Shown: positions 24,255 through 33,162 of the stretch, piece by piece
Position numbering within the stretch: position 1 is the stretch's first letter
Layout of the letters: the number at the start of each line of letters is the position of its first letter
Assembly: GCA_964497475.1 (NCBI GenBank)
Contig: CAZCDM010000007.1
Location: forward strand, 1 to 33,162
Length of the DNA stretch: 33,162 nt
Origin: CAZCDM01 sp964497475
Lineage (GTDB): Bacteria > Planctomycetota > Phycisphaerae > SM23-33
Direction: 5' to 3'
Position numbers and translations under genes: made by a program
Notes under the pieces: generated by a model
Database searches by the model: none
Told to the model about the DNA's origin: nothing
Seen by the model: only the letters and a program-made list of their open reading frames with translations

Positions 24255-25406
24255 TTATTTCTGTACGATGGGGAGGTAGCCCCAGGGCAGTTGAAGGATG
24301 ATGCAGGCGATGGCGGTTCCGTAGACCGGGCCGATGTGATCGCCGTTCCAGTTGCCATCGAGTGCCTGGCGGGCCAGCAGCCAGTCGCGCATCTGGGGGT
24401 AGTAGGTTTTCCAGTCGGCCCCGCCGCGTTGGTACATGGCCTGGGCGTAGTACAGGTGGGTGTAGTAGTGATGGCCGCTGGCCCGCTCGACGCTGATGTT
24501 GTTCTTGCAGTACTGTACGAGGCGTTCGACCATGGTGGCCTCTTTGCCCCGCCCGCCGGTGACCCTGTCGTAGATGCCGGCCATGTAGAAGCAGGCGATG
24601 GCGGCAGCGGAAATCGCCTTCTGTGAGCCTCCGCCGCTGCGGGAGGAATAGCGGATGCCGCCGTCTTCGTTCTGCATGAGCTGGAGGTAGCGAACCGTGC
24701 GGTCGATGGTGGCCTGGGGAACCTTGATGCCGGCGTTGCGGCAGGCCCGCAGAGCTTGGAGTTGCGTGACGGTGACCGAGCCCTCGTCGCTTCGGGCATT
24801 GGGGGAGTAGGTCCAGCCGCCGGCATGTTTCTGGGCTGCGCCCATGTCCGACTGTGCCGCCGCCGTCAGGGCTACCGCGCCGTCGAGAATGTGTTTGATC
24901 CGCTTGGCGCGGTCGGAGCTTTTGTCGCCCTCGACGCCGTAGCACTGGGCCAGGAACAGCATGCCGAACCCATGGCCGTACATGCTGCGGCTCTCGCCGC
25001 CCCCCCCGGTGGAGATGAAGACCTTTTTGTCGTCCTTGGCGATGTGACTTTCCACGGAGTTCAGCACCCAGTTGAGGGCCTTGGACAGGCTGCGGGAGTA
25101 GGGGCCGGACTCGGGCGTCGAGCCGCTGGCCATCAGGGCCAGGCCCGCCAGGGAGGTCATCGTCATCGGGTAGCTGCCGTAGCCGCTGGCGTTGAGCCAG
25201 CTGCCGTCGTGGCGCTGGGTGCGTTCGAGGTATCGAAGACCCTTTTCGACCCGCTGGGTGGTTTCGCGCGTGACCATGGCCGGCAGGACGGTCGAGGGCG
25301 GCTCGGCTGCGACCGGGCGGGGCTCCCACAGCGGCGCACTCAACCAGAGCACCACCGCCAGGGTTGCTGCTGCCGTACCGCTCCTGCCTGTCCATCGTTT
25401 CATCAT
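24255..25406 (-). CDS. Exported prenyltransferase/squalene-oxidase-repeat (alpha/alpha toroid) protein
   Basis: From the ATG at 25406 the product has 383 residues and begins with a signal peptide (basic start MMKRWTGR, hydrophobic core AAATLAVVLWLSAPL, likely cleavage near AVAAEP). The mature part is built of alpha-helical repeats with the QxxDGxW-type motif: QRHDGSWLN, GHAGGWTYSP-like, QNEDGGIRYS and QALDGNWNGD. This is the squalene-cyclase/prenyltransferase toroid fold. The DxDD or metal-site residues of real cyclases are not evident, so it is probably a binding or structural protein rather than a terpene cyclase. The start is fixed by the ATGA overlap with the upstream PQQ gene, which rules out the longer reading from 25448. 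MoxR follows after 24 bp. Exported toroid proteins of this type recur next to MoxR/BatA genes in planctomycetes; their role is unknown. Confidence 0.88.
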   Translation of the reverse strand: MMKRWTGRSGTAAATLAVVLWLSAPLWEPRPVAAEPPSTVLPAMVTRETTQRVEKGLRYLERTQRHDGSWLNASGYGSYPMTMTSLAGLALMASGSTPESGPYSRSLSKALNWVLNSVESHIAKDDKKVFISTGGGGESRSMYGHGFGMLFLAQCYGVEGDKSSDRAKRIKHILDGAVALTAAAQSDMGAAQKHAGGWTYSPNARSDEGSVTVTQLQALRACRNAGIKVPQATIDRTVRYLQLMQNEDGGIRYSSRSGGGSQKAISAAAIACFYMAGIYDRVTGGRGKEATMVERLVQYCKNNISVERASGHHYYTHLYYAQAMYQRGGADWKTYYPQMRDWLLARQALDGNWNGDHIGPVYGTAIACIILQLPWGYLPIVQK

Positions 25407-28400
25407 GGCGCTCCGAAAATGCCAATGCCGTCGAACGTTTCGACGCACAACCTCCCATCGACCATAAACACCATGCCGATGCGGCGGTTTCGCTCTACTT
25501 GTTTTTCATCGGCCTCCTTGCCGGGCGCCAGGGTGATGGTTTGCATGACCTTGCCGCCGGAGCGTTCGACGAGGTAGCAGGCGGATGGTTCGGCCGGGCG
25601 GATATTGTGGGCGTAGATAACGAGGTATTTTTCGTCGGCGACGGGTCGGCCGAGGGTGAGATGCTCGGCCGAGTCGTCCAGGATGCGCATCCAGAGGCGC
25701 TGGCCGCTGTGGCTGAATCGCATTACGCCGAGGCCCTGGGTGGGCTGCAGCCAGGTGGGGTGGCTGGCCGGGGTGGCCTTGCCGGTCGGAGAGAACAGTA
25801 CGGTCGTGGCTTGGTCATCGAGCAGGACGCGGGCCGGGGCTGCGGCCGGGGCCTCGCGGGTCGCGAGGTCCAGCACGACCGGCTCGGCGGACGGATCGGT
25901 CAGCGAGAGCAGGTGGATTTCGGGCTGGCCGAATTTCGGCAGGACGGCCAGGCGGTCTTCGCTGCAGGCCAGCAGCATGGGTTTGTCCTCGGCCCGGTAG
26001 GTGCGGGTGAGGATGGCCCTGCCCGGCCGGTCCGTCGCGCGGCCGGTCAGTTCTCCATCGACGAGCGTGGCGATGTGGCCGGCCGGGCTGGTGCGAACGC
26101 CGATGGCGCGGCCGCTGTCGGCCTGGCCCTGCCAGAGCAGCTTGCCCCCGGCTGCGTCGTAGAGGCCGACCGTAGAGGGCTTTCGCCCGCGGAGGATCAT
26201 CACGCCGTCGGTGAAGATCGGCCCGGCCGATGCGCTCATGCTATCGCCCAGGTAGAAAATCCGCCAGGCGACCTTGCCGGTGCGGATATCCAGGCCGACG
26301 GCAATGCCCTTGTCGCCGCAGAGCACGACGCGGTCGTCGCCAATGCCCATCCACTCGACCTTGCCGATGTTCATCGCGCCGGGCAGGATTTTCCAGGCGA
26401 TGGATTTCTCGGCGAAGTTCAGCGCGACGACCTGGGTTGGCGAGGCGATTGCGGCGATCGTGCCGTCGTTGCTGGTTGCGGCGATGAGCTGCTGGCTGCG
26501 GAGGATGCGTCCGACGGTGTAGCTGCCGGAGGGGATGGGGATCATGGCCATGCCTTTGACGGCCAGGTCGGCCGAGGGGGCGGCCGGGTCGAGCAGGCAG
26601 GTTGCAAAGCCCCGCTGGGCCAGCAGCAGCGAGCCGACGCGCACGGGCCGGAATGCCTGGTCGCACAGCAGGTAGCCCGGCGGATCGGCGAGCGTGTACA
26701 GCCGGGCCAGCGGCGGGCGGAGCAGGCTCACCGCCGGGGTGGCGGTCGGGTTGGAGGCCGGGGCGGTTTGCGGGTGGTTGCGCCCGGTGGGCAGGGTGAC
26801 CTCGCGGCGGTCGATGCGTGCGAGGACGGTATCCAGCGGGCCTTGCAGGTCGGCAAAGGCGATGGGTGTCTGGGCGGGGACCTGCTGGAGGGTTTCGCGG
26901 AGGTAGTTGGCCGAGACGATCGCGCCGGAGTCGACCTCGAAGGCCAGCAGCGCCGCCGTGGCCGAGATGCGATGGGGGTTTTCCGTGTTGCTCAGCCGAC
27001 CCAGCAGGGCGCGGGCTTCGGCGAGTGCCTTGGTGGCCTGGTCGGTGGGGAGCGTCTCGGCCGAGCGGTAGTAGCTCTCGGCTGCGGCCAGGAGGGCGTC
27101 GAAGGCGGCCTGGCTGTTGGGCCAGCGTTTGGCTACGGCTCGCAGGGCGTGTGGATCGTTACCGGCCTGGTCGAGGGCGTCGCGAGCCTGGCGGTTGATG
27201 TCCGCGTAGACTTCCGGGCCGTGGATGCGGATCAGCCGGCGGATGAAGTTCTGCGCCCACAGCCGGGCCGGTTCGAGGCCGGCCTGCTGATCGACGAGAT
27301 GGTAGCTTGCGGCCGGGCCGATGACGACCTCGCCGATCATCTCCTCGGGGTAGGTATCGCTGAGTTGCTGTGCGAGGCTGGTCGCCCGGCCGAACTGGCC
27401 GATGTCTTCATGGAACTTGGCCAGACGGATGAGCATGCGGGCTTTTTGCTGATCGGTCGAGGCCAGCTCTTCTGCCAGGCCGTACATTTTCAGCCGCCAG
27501 TCGATGAGTTCCTGGCCGGTGAGTTCGGCCGGGGGATGGTCGCCGCGGGCGAGGTAGGCCTGCTGCAGCCGGGGCGTGAGGATGATCTCGATTTTGCGGG
27601 CTTCGTCTTGCCCGAGGGAAGCGAGTTTTTCGCGGCAGGCGAGGTAGTCGGCCAGGGCGGCCTGGTACTCTCCGGCGGTCATGCTCAGCCCGGCGCGCTG
27701 GATCAGCAGGGCGGGGGCGTCGTTGGGCTGGGCCTGGTCGATCCGCTCGGTCAGTACGTCGTAGGCATCGTCGTAGCCGAGGTAGGCACAGATACCGGCG
27801 ATATTGGCTGCGATGACATTGCCCTGGGCGACCAGCAGATTGCCCAGCAGCCCCTTGCGATCGACGGGCGGGAACCGTTGGACGGAGTAATCGTCCAGGC
27901 TGACGCGGGCGATGGTGTCATCGGTGCAGATCAGCAGGGAGGTATCGGTGACGGCCGGTCGACCGACGGGATTTTTCAGCTTGCTGCGATGGATGATCTT
28001 GCCATCGGCCCGGCTGCCCAGGGCCAGGCCCCCGCCGCTGAGAGCGAAGCGTGCGTTGTCGACGGGCGTGAGATGTCGCAAGCTCTGGGTGGGAGTCGAC
28101 CAGAGCAGCCGGCCGGTCTCGGTCGAGAGGCAGAGCAGTTTTTCGCTGTCGGCCGGCAGGGCCAGGAGAGTTTCGTCATCGACCACCAGCGGGTTGACGC
28201 GGCTGGTGAGGGCCTGGCCGTTGCGGCGAGCCTGGATGACGTGGTGCTGAATGATCTGGCTGGAGCTTCCGGGGGTCTGGTACTGGTAGGCCCAGAGCGC
28301 CTGGCCGGTGTCGGCCTGGAAGCAGGCGAGCACGCCGGCGTTGTTCTGGACGTAGACCCTTCCGTTGCGAACGACCGGCGGCGTGCCGATCTGTTCGATG

Positions 28401-29974
28401 CGTTGTTTCCAGCCGGGGGGCATGTGGCCGGTGACGGTCGGCGTCTGGGCCAGGTGCTGTGCCCAGAGCAGTTGGCCGGTTTCGGCGTTGAGGCAGAGCA
28501 GTTGGTAGCTTTGCTCCCACAGGGCGATGACGAAGAGCCTCTCGGGCTGGGTTCCGCTGGCCGGGATCCAGCAAGGCAGGGAGAGGAAGGTGGCCTGGCG
28601 GAGGAGTTCATCGCTGCCCTTGCCCAGGCCGATGGTCCACCGTTCGGCTCCCTGGCGAGGCAGCGACAGGGCGGTCAGGCAGCTTCCGGTGGGCGGGTTC
28701 TGCCGGTAGGCGTAGCTGGCTTCGTTGGGCGGGAGGGAATGAAGAATGAACAGCGCATCGCCGCCGATGGTCAGGTCGTACTGTCCGCCATCGGTGAAAA
28801 GCCCCTGCCCGCCGTAGTAGTGTTGGTGCTGGTCGTCCTGATTCGTGCGGTACAGGGCGAAGCGTTTGGGGTCGGTCTTCCAGAGCATCTGCCCTGTAAA
28901 GAGGTCCCAGGCGGTCACGCCCTGGTCGTCTCGCAGGAGGACCTGCTGGCCGACGAGGACCGGGCGAAGCAGCGCCGGGGCGATGAAATCCAGTTCAGAG
29001 CCTCGGCGGTTTTTGATCTCGACCTTGACGTGGCCGTTTCGCAGCCGAGCCCTTGGCGTGGTGTCGGGCGAGGAGTAGACCTGGCGGAGGGTGTCCTCGG
29101 CGAGAATGGTGAGGTGGTCGCCTTGCGTGACGGGCCTGCGCCATCGGGGCGCGAGGACCAATTGTTTCTCGGGCCCGGCCGAGGTGGGCTGGCCCGACCA
29201 GCCGCCGCGGACGACGTCCCCGGCCGGTTGGGACGCGGCGGCCGGGACTGGCCAGTCGAGGACGGCGGTGACGAATGCGACGATCTCGACCTCCTGCCCG
29301 CCCCAGTGGGCGGTGGCGGTGGGGGCCTGGTCTTTCAGCTCGGCGAGGCCTTTGCGGGCCTGGTCGGTCTGGCCGGCGAGGTGTTGTGCGATGGCGATCT
29401 GCCCGGCCAGGGCGGGCTCGGGCTGGTCGATGGAATCCAGCAGATGCTGCCAGGTGCGGGCGGCCTGGTGGAACAGGCCTCGGTCGAACTCCAGGGCGCC
29501 CAGGGCGCGGAGGGCTTGCGGGCCGAGGCTGGAATGGCGGTAGAGGGTGGCGACTTCCAGCAGGGCGGCGTGGTCGCCGGTGGCCAGGGCGTCGTCGAGC
29601 TTGCGTTTGGCTTTGGGGTCGATCAGCCGGCGGTACTGCTGGAGGGCTTCGGGCGGCAGCTGGCCGAGCTTCTCGCTGGCCAGGGTCCGCAGCGAGCCGT
29701 AGCGTCGATTGTCCTTATCCAGCGGGACGAAGCCGGCGTGGGGCTTTTCGATCAGCGCCTGGTAGACCTCGATGGCCTTGCCGTACTTGCCCTCGGCAAC
29801 AAATCGCTCGGCCCGGTCGAGCCACTGCTGGCCCTGGTCGTACATGCGAACCAGCGGAACGAGCTTTGTGCTACCCTCCTCGGCTGGCTCGGTTGATGCC
29901 TGCGCAGCGAAACCAGCCAGGGTCAACACGCCCAGCAGCATCGCTATCTGTCTGCTGTGGAGAACGTTCCGCAT
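25403..29974 (-). CDS. Giant exported PQQ-like beta-propeller / TPR protein
   Basis: The chosen start gives 1523 residues. A signal peptide (about 1-27, with core IAMLLGVLTLAGFAAQA) is followed by TPR-like helices (about 45-210, including AEGKYGKAIEVYQALI and the RRYGSLRTLASEKLGQLPPE stretch common in planctomycete PQQ-like proteins). A first beta-propeller with PQQ-type blades follows (about 230-740; LLWAQHLAQTP, VYVQNNAGVLACFQADTG, ALWAYQYQ). A second helical TPR-like region (about 750-1060) and a second propeller (about 1090-1500; DDRVVLCGDKGIAVGLDIRT, GKVAWRIF) complete it. No quinoprotein dehydrogenase active site is apparent, so a binding or scaffold role is more likely. The ATG at 29974 (or the adjoining GTG at 29977) is preferred over 30025. 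A TATTCT (-10-like, 29984-29989) lies just upstream. It is the first gene of the operon and overlaps the toroid gene by ATGA. Confidence 0.88.
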   Translation of the reverse strand: MRNVLHSRQIAMLLGVLTLAGFAAQASTEPAEEGSTKLVPLVRMYDQGQQWLDRAERFVAEGKYGKAIEVYQALIEKPHAGFVPLDKDNRRYGSLRTLASEKLGQLPPEALQQYRRLIDPKAKRKLDDALATGDHAALLEVATLYRHSSLGPQALRALGALEFDRGLFHQAARTWQHLLDSIDQPEPALAGQIAIAQHLAGQTDQARKGLAELKDQAPTATAHWGGQEVEIVAFVTAVLDWPVPAAASQPAGDVVRGGWSGQPTSAGPEKQLVLAPRWRRPVTQGDHLTILAEDTLRQVYSSPDTTPRARLRNGHVKVEIKNRRGSELDFIAPALLRPVLVGQQVLLRDDQGVTAWDLFTGQMLWKTDPKRFALYRTNQDDQHQHYYGGQGLFTDGGQYDLTIGGDALFILHSLPPNEASYAYRQNPPTGSCLTALSLPRQGAERWTIGLGKGSDELLRQATFLSLPCWIPASGTQPERLFVIALWEQSYQLLCLNAETGQLLWAQHLAQTPTVTGHMPPGWKQRIEQIGTPPVVRNGRVYVQNNAGVLACFQADTGQALWAYQYQTPGSSSQIIQHHVIQARRNGQALTSRVNPLVVDDETLLALPADSEKLLCLSTETGRLLWSTPTQSLRHLTPVDNARFALSGGGLALGSRADGKIIHRSKLKNPVGRPAVTDTSLLICTDDTIARVSLDDYSVQRFPPVDRKGLLGNLLVAQGNVIAANIAGICAYLGYDDAYDVLTERIDQAQPNDAPALLIQRAGLSMTAGEYQAALADYLACREKLASLGQDEARKIEIILTPRLQQAYLARGDHPPAELTGQELIDWRLKMYGLAEELASTDQQKARMLIRLAKFHEDIGQFGRATSLAQQLSDTYPEEMIGEVVIGPAASYHLVDQQAGLEPARLWAQNFIRRLIRIHGPEVYADINRQARDALDQAGNDPHALRAVAKRWPNSQAAFDALLAAAESYYRSAETLPTDQATKALAEARALLGRLSNTENPHRISATAALLAFEVDSGAIVSANYLRETLQQVPAQTPIAFADLQGPLDTVLARIDRREVTLPTGRNHPQTAPASNPTATPAVSLLRPPLARLYTLADPPGYLLCDQAFRPVRVGSLLLAQRGFATCLLDPAAPSADLAVKGMAMIPIPSGSYTVGRILRSQQLIAATSNDGTIAAIASPTQVVALNFAEKSIAWKILPGAMNIGKVEWMGIGDDRVVLCGDKGIAVGLDIRTGKVAWRIFYLGDSMSASAGPIFTDGVMILRGRKPSTVGLYDAAGGKLLWQGQADSGRAIGVRTSPAGHIATLVDGELTGRATDRPGRAILTRTYRAEDKPMLLACSEDRLAVLPKFGQPEIHLLSLTDPSAEPVVLDLATREAPAAAPARVLLDDQATTVLFSPTGKATPASHPTWLQPTQGLGVMRFSHSGQRLWMRILDDSAEHLTLGRPVADEKYLVIYAHNIRPAEPSACYLVERSGGKVMQTITLAPGKEADEKQVERNRRIGMVFMVDGRLCVETFDGIGIFGAP

Positions 29975-30133
29975 CACGCCGTCAGAATAAGGGGGTATTG
30001 CTTCGATTCCCGTATCGGCGTCCATGCCGAACCAAGATTGCCATCGTCCGGGAAATCACTGTCTTATGCAACACCCGTTTGACGCGGGAGTTCCTCGACG
30101 GTTTCGCTTTTGGGCTCGGTCGGGCCGGTGTTT

Positions 30134-30207
30134 CGTGGCGGGACAGGAGCTTCGCCACGCGGGGCGAGGGGGCGTGGCGGGACAGGAGCCCCGCCACGCG
30201 GGGCGAG
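30134..30207. repeat. Tandem pair of 35-bp repeats containing GTGGCGGG palindromes
   Basis: Two nearly identical copies (30134-30168 and 30173-30207) are separated by four bases. They differ only within the AGCTT/AGCCC segment. The second folds as GTGGCGGG-N8-CCCGCCAC; the first keeps six of these pairs. They lie in the 260-bp gap between the PQQ gene start and the thiC stop, which holds no other feature. Confidence 0.85.
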
Positions 30208-30234
30208 CTGGAAGTGGGATGGCAGGCTGGGCGG

Positions 30235-31563
<1,329 letters not shown>

Positions 31564-31593
31564 GTCGTGTCGATCTGCCGGCGGGCGGCCATG

Positions 31594-31620
31594 AAAAAAC
31601 CGGCCGCCGAAGCGTCCGGT
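31594..31620 (-). terminator. Intrinsic terminator of the thiC riboswitch
   Basis: On the minus strand, ACCGG pairs with CCGGT around an inner three-pair stem (one A-G mismatch) closed by a UUCG tetraloop, followed by six T's. It lies 22 bp downstream of the TPP aptamer and 31 bp before thiC, as expected for an expression platform that stops transcription when TPP is bound. Confidence 0.8.
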
Positions 31621-31641
31621 CGCGTGTGCGTCGAAAACCGA

Positions 31642-31734
31642 ATCGCTTCCCTACGCAGCTCGCCGGCGGCTTGCTGGTCAGGTTCCAAGGGTCATTCTCA
31701 GCCGGCTGCGTGCGTAGCCGGCGCCCCTAGCGAT
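31642..31734 (-). ncRNA. TPP (THI-box) riboswitch
   Basis: The minus strand contains the conserved aptamer elements in order: AGGGG-CGCC, GGCTGAGAATGACCC, TTGGAACCTGACC and GCGTAGGGA. The ends pair as P1 (ATCGCT with AGCGAT; 31729-31734 with 31642-31647). A GC-rich P3a-like hairpin (GCCGGCT...AGCCGGC) is present. It controls thiC together with the following terminator. Confidence 0.96.
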
Positions 31735-31740
31735 GGTGCC

Positions 31741-31769
31741 ATTCTATCGGCCAGGCCGGGCAGAAGCAA
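31741..31769 (-). promoter_or_regulatory. Promoter of the thiC riboswitch transcript
   Basis: On the minus strand the elements are TTGCTT (31764-31769), a 17-bp spacer and TAGAAT (31741-31746). The expected start, near 31734, is the first base of riboswitch stem P1. Confidence 0.7.
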
Positions 31770-31819
31770 GGCGGCGTCGCTCGTCCGCCTTGATTGCGTC
31801 CGCATGCCCCCCCCGCACG

Positions 31820-31997
31820 CATGCCCATGCGAGCATGGGCATGGCACCGAAGAACAACCCCAGCCGGGGGCGGCTGGGCTACACGCGAGACAACATCCGG
31901 GCGGCGGGACTACACAGTATCTGGGTGGCGGGGCCCTGTCCCGCCTCCTCAGCGGAGGGCTGCGTCGCCATTGCTGGCGGGATGGGAACCCCGCCAG
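31820..31997. repeat. Cluster of four interspersed palindromes
   Basis: The palindromes are CATGCCCATGC-N2-GCATGGGCATG (31820-31843), CCCAGCCG-N4-CGGCTGGG (31859-31878), GGCGGG-N7-CCCGCC (31927-31945) and CTGGCGGG-N8-CCCGCCAG (31974-31997). The first two occur also at 7878-7953 in inverted arrangement; the last two share the GGCGGG core with the repeats at 30134-30207. No gene is visible in this region (about 31.75-32.2 kb). Confidence 0.8.
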
Positions 31998-32035
31998 CCA
32001 TCCCGAGCATGGCATGGCACCGTGCGGTTCGTTTT

Positions 32036-32056
32036 GAGGGTACTTTGAAAAATTCA
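32036..32056 (+). repeat. Left arm of inverted repeat around the assembly gap
   Basis: This 21-bp arm, with core TTGAAAAATTCA, matches the reverse complement of 32186-32206 at 17 or 18 positions. A looser match continues toward the gap (TTCGG and TTTTCGCT on both sides). Confidence 0.7.
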
Positions 32057-32087
32057 AATTCGGATATCGCGTAGGATTTTCGCTTTC

Positions 32088-32155
32088 NNNNNNNNNNNNN
32101 NNNNNNNNNNNNNNNNNNNNNNNNNNNNNNNNNNNNNNNNNNNNNNNNNNNNNNN
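32088..32155. other. Assembly gap (run of 68 N)
   Basis: The sequence is unknown here. The gap lies inside an imperfect inverted repeat, so a repeated element probably prevented assembly. Its real length may differ. Confidence 1.
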
Positions 32156-32185
32156 GGGAGCGAAAAGACCAGCGAGGCCGAAAAG

Positions 32186-32206
32186 TGAATTTTTCAAGGT
32201 GCCCTT
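32186..32206 (-). repeat. Right arm of inverted repeat around the assembly gap
   Basis: This arm contains TGAATTTTTCAA and pairs with 32036-32056. It ends four bases before the stop codon of the UVR-domain gene. Confidence 0.7.
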
Positions 32207-32210
32207 GAGA

Positions 32211-32999
32211 TCAGTCGCTTGGGTCGTCGAGATGGGGCGAGTCGTGCTGGCCGTACTGCTGGCGGAGGGCGTCGCGGAGTTCGGCGGCTTCTTCGTAGCG
32301 TTCTTCGGCGATGGCTTCGTTGAGCTGGCGGCGCAGCAGGGTGACGGGGTCGACGGGCATGGACTCTTCGATTTCGGCGTCGAGGGCGTGGAGGACGGCC
32401 AGTTCGGTGCTGGCTTCGATCATCTGTTCCTGGTCGAACTGCTGGTAGAAGTGTTCGATCTTCTCGATGGCCTTCTGGATGACGGTCCGGGCCTGGCGGT
32501 GGTGGTTCTGCTTGACGGCCAGGCGCGAGCGGGCGCGGGCGTTCATCATGAGGATGTAGGGGCGGTAGCGCTGCAGGGCGGCGCGGTCGTGGTCGGTTTC
32601 GGCGTAGGTGTGGCAGAAGTCGATGACGGCCAGGTTCCGGGCCGTGTCGCGGGCGACGAGTTCGTAGTCGCCCAGGACGAACGCGGCGAGGTAGCGGTGG
32701 TAGTACATCACGCTCTCGGTGCGGAGCTGCTCGCACTGCTCGGCGTCGATCCGAAACGGCGGGCCGCCGGGGTTCTCCGCCTCGTGCAGGACGCGGAGGT
32801 GATCGAGATAGTCCAGGACGCTTTCGTGGTCGTGGGGGCGCTTGCCGTCGGGCCGGCCGTCGACGTGCATCTGCAAAATGCCCAGGTCCAGCCGGAGCTG
32901 GATGCGCTCCAGGCCGTCTTCGCCGGTGATGCGGCGGACGTTGATCTCGCCCGGGCGGAAGGGCCAGCCGTTGAGGATGTGGTCAATATCGAGTGACAT
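32211..32999 (-). CDS. UVR-domain (UvrB/UvrC motif) protein
   Basis: The 262-residue product has an N-terminal region (about 1-75: IDHILNGWPFRPGEINVRR, DLGILQMHVDGRPDGKRPH) that recurs in planctomycete proteins of unknown function. A middle helical, TPR-like region (about 90-205) follows, then a C-terminal UVR motif (about 215-245, LLRRQLNEAIAEERYEEAAEL) like the UvrB-UvrC interaction helix pair. UVR motifs also occur in McsA and ClpC-type proteins, where they mediate protein binding, so a DNA-repair role does not follow automatically. There is no membrane segment or signal peptide. AAGG lies seven bases upstream of the ATG, and a perfect TATAAT precedes it. The gene ends beside the inverted repeat that frames the assembly gap. 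Confidence 0.88.
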   Translation of the reverse strand: MSLDIDHILNGWPFRPGEINVRRITGEDGLERIQLRLDLGILQMHVDGRPDGKRPHDHESVLDYLDHLRVLHEAENPGGPPFRIDAEQCEQLRTESVMYYHRYLAAFVLGDYELVARDTARNLAVIDFCHTYAETDHDRAALQRYRPYILMMNARARSRLAVKQNHHRQARTVIQKAIEKIEHFYQQFDQEQMIEASTELAVLHALDAEIEESMPVDPVTLLRRQLNEAIAEERYEEAAELRDALRQQYGQHDSPHLDDPSD

Positions 33000-33019
33000 G
33001 GCAGAGCCTTGTTTCCGGC

Positions 33020-33025
33020 ATTATA
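33020..33025 (-). promoter_or_regulatory. -10 element (TATAAT) of the UVR-protein gene
   Basis: A perfect TATAAT on the minus strand would start transcription near 33013 and give a leader of about 13 nt with AAGG at 33007-33010. The -35 at the right distance (TCGGCA) is poor. The rest of the sequence to the window end shows no gene. Confidence 0.5.
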
Positions 33026-33162
33026 ACCGATCCGGCCGATTTTGCCGAGCAAACCCAACGCGGCCACCGCCACCTCGCGGCGGCTGAAAATCACTAGGCA
33101 GAAACGGTACTTCATTCCACAGCCATCCCATAGAGGATGTTTATATAGGGCTTGCTGAATAT

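Noticed and set aside
25364..29896. 1510-codon plus-strand open frame opposite the PQQ gene
   Set aside because: It mirrors the codon bias of the real gene; composition is low-complexity and no family pattern is visible.
30134..30207. CRISPR array
   Set aside because: Only two repeats with a four-base separation and no spacer-like sequence; no cas genes nearby.
32708..33115. Minus-strand ORF starting upstream of the UVR gene
   Set aside because: It overlaps the UVR gene out of frame and its first residues do not resemble any family. The UVR start has a binding site and a -10.

Overview
The window is GC-rich (by eye about 65-70%) and densely packed with genes, mostly on the minus strand. The gene set points to a planctomycete, probably of the Phycisphaerae type: a giant PQQ-like propeller/TPR protein, a squalene-cyclase-fold repeat protein, a MoxR/DUF58/BatA/VWA cluster, an NPCBM protein, a small MTKRxLI-type protein and many interspersed hairpin repeats. 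This assignment is an inference from gene content. A run of 68 N's shows that the sequence is a scaffold.

Layout. Left part (1-7.8 kb): a TPR lipoprotein with a C-terminal chagasin-like domain (minus); ClpB (plus), preceded by a textbook sigma-54 -24/-12 element; an alpha/beta hydrolase; a small DUF4359-like membrane protein; a small conserved protein (minus); a GAF-PP2C phosphatase (plus); and GTP cyclohydrolase I FolE (minus).

Central part (8-30 kb): one long minus-strand gene string. In order of transcription it reads: PQQ-propeller/TPR protein, toroid repeat protein, MoxR ATPase, DUF58 protein, BatA-like VWA protein, a second VWA membrane protein, a large three-TM coiled-coil protein, a periplasmic coiled-coil protein, a periplasmic TPR-like protein, an NPCBM protein, and epoxyqueuosine reductase QueG. 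Most junctions are ATGA overlaps or gaps of a few bases, so this looks like an operon for a cell-envelope machine of the Bat/MoxR-VWA kind. A possible terminator and new promoter lie between the coiled-coil and TPR genes.

Two small mobile units have inserted into this operon. A REP-associated Y1 transposase, flanked by inverted REP doublets, lies between moxR and the DUF58 gene. A 487-bp element, bounded by 32-bp inverted repeats of CACAGAG-type octamers and carrying a start-less GxxExxY gene, lies exactly between the DUF58 stop codon and the batA ribosome binding site.

Right part (30-33 kb): thiC with a complete upstream control region (promoter, TPP riboswitch, UUCG terminator), a block of interspersed palindromes, the assembly gap framed by inverted repeats, and a UVR-domain protein.

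The strongest leads for something new are the GxxExxY/CACAGAG element with base-exact borders, the sigma-54 promoter of clpB, the RAYT whose Shine-Dalgarno lies inside its own REP hairpin, the TPR-chagasin lipoprotein, and predicted leaderless mRNAs for folE and the PP2C phosphatase. All statements rest on reading the sequence; no database search was done.
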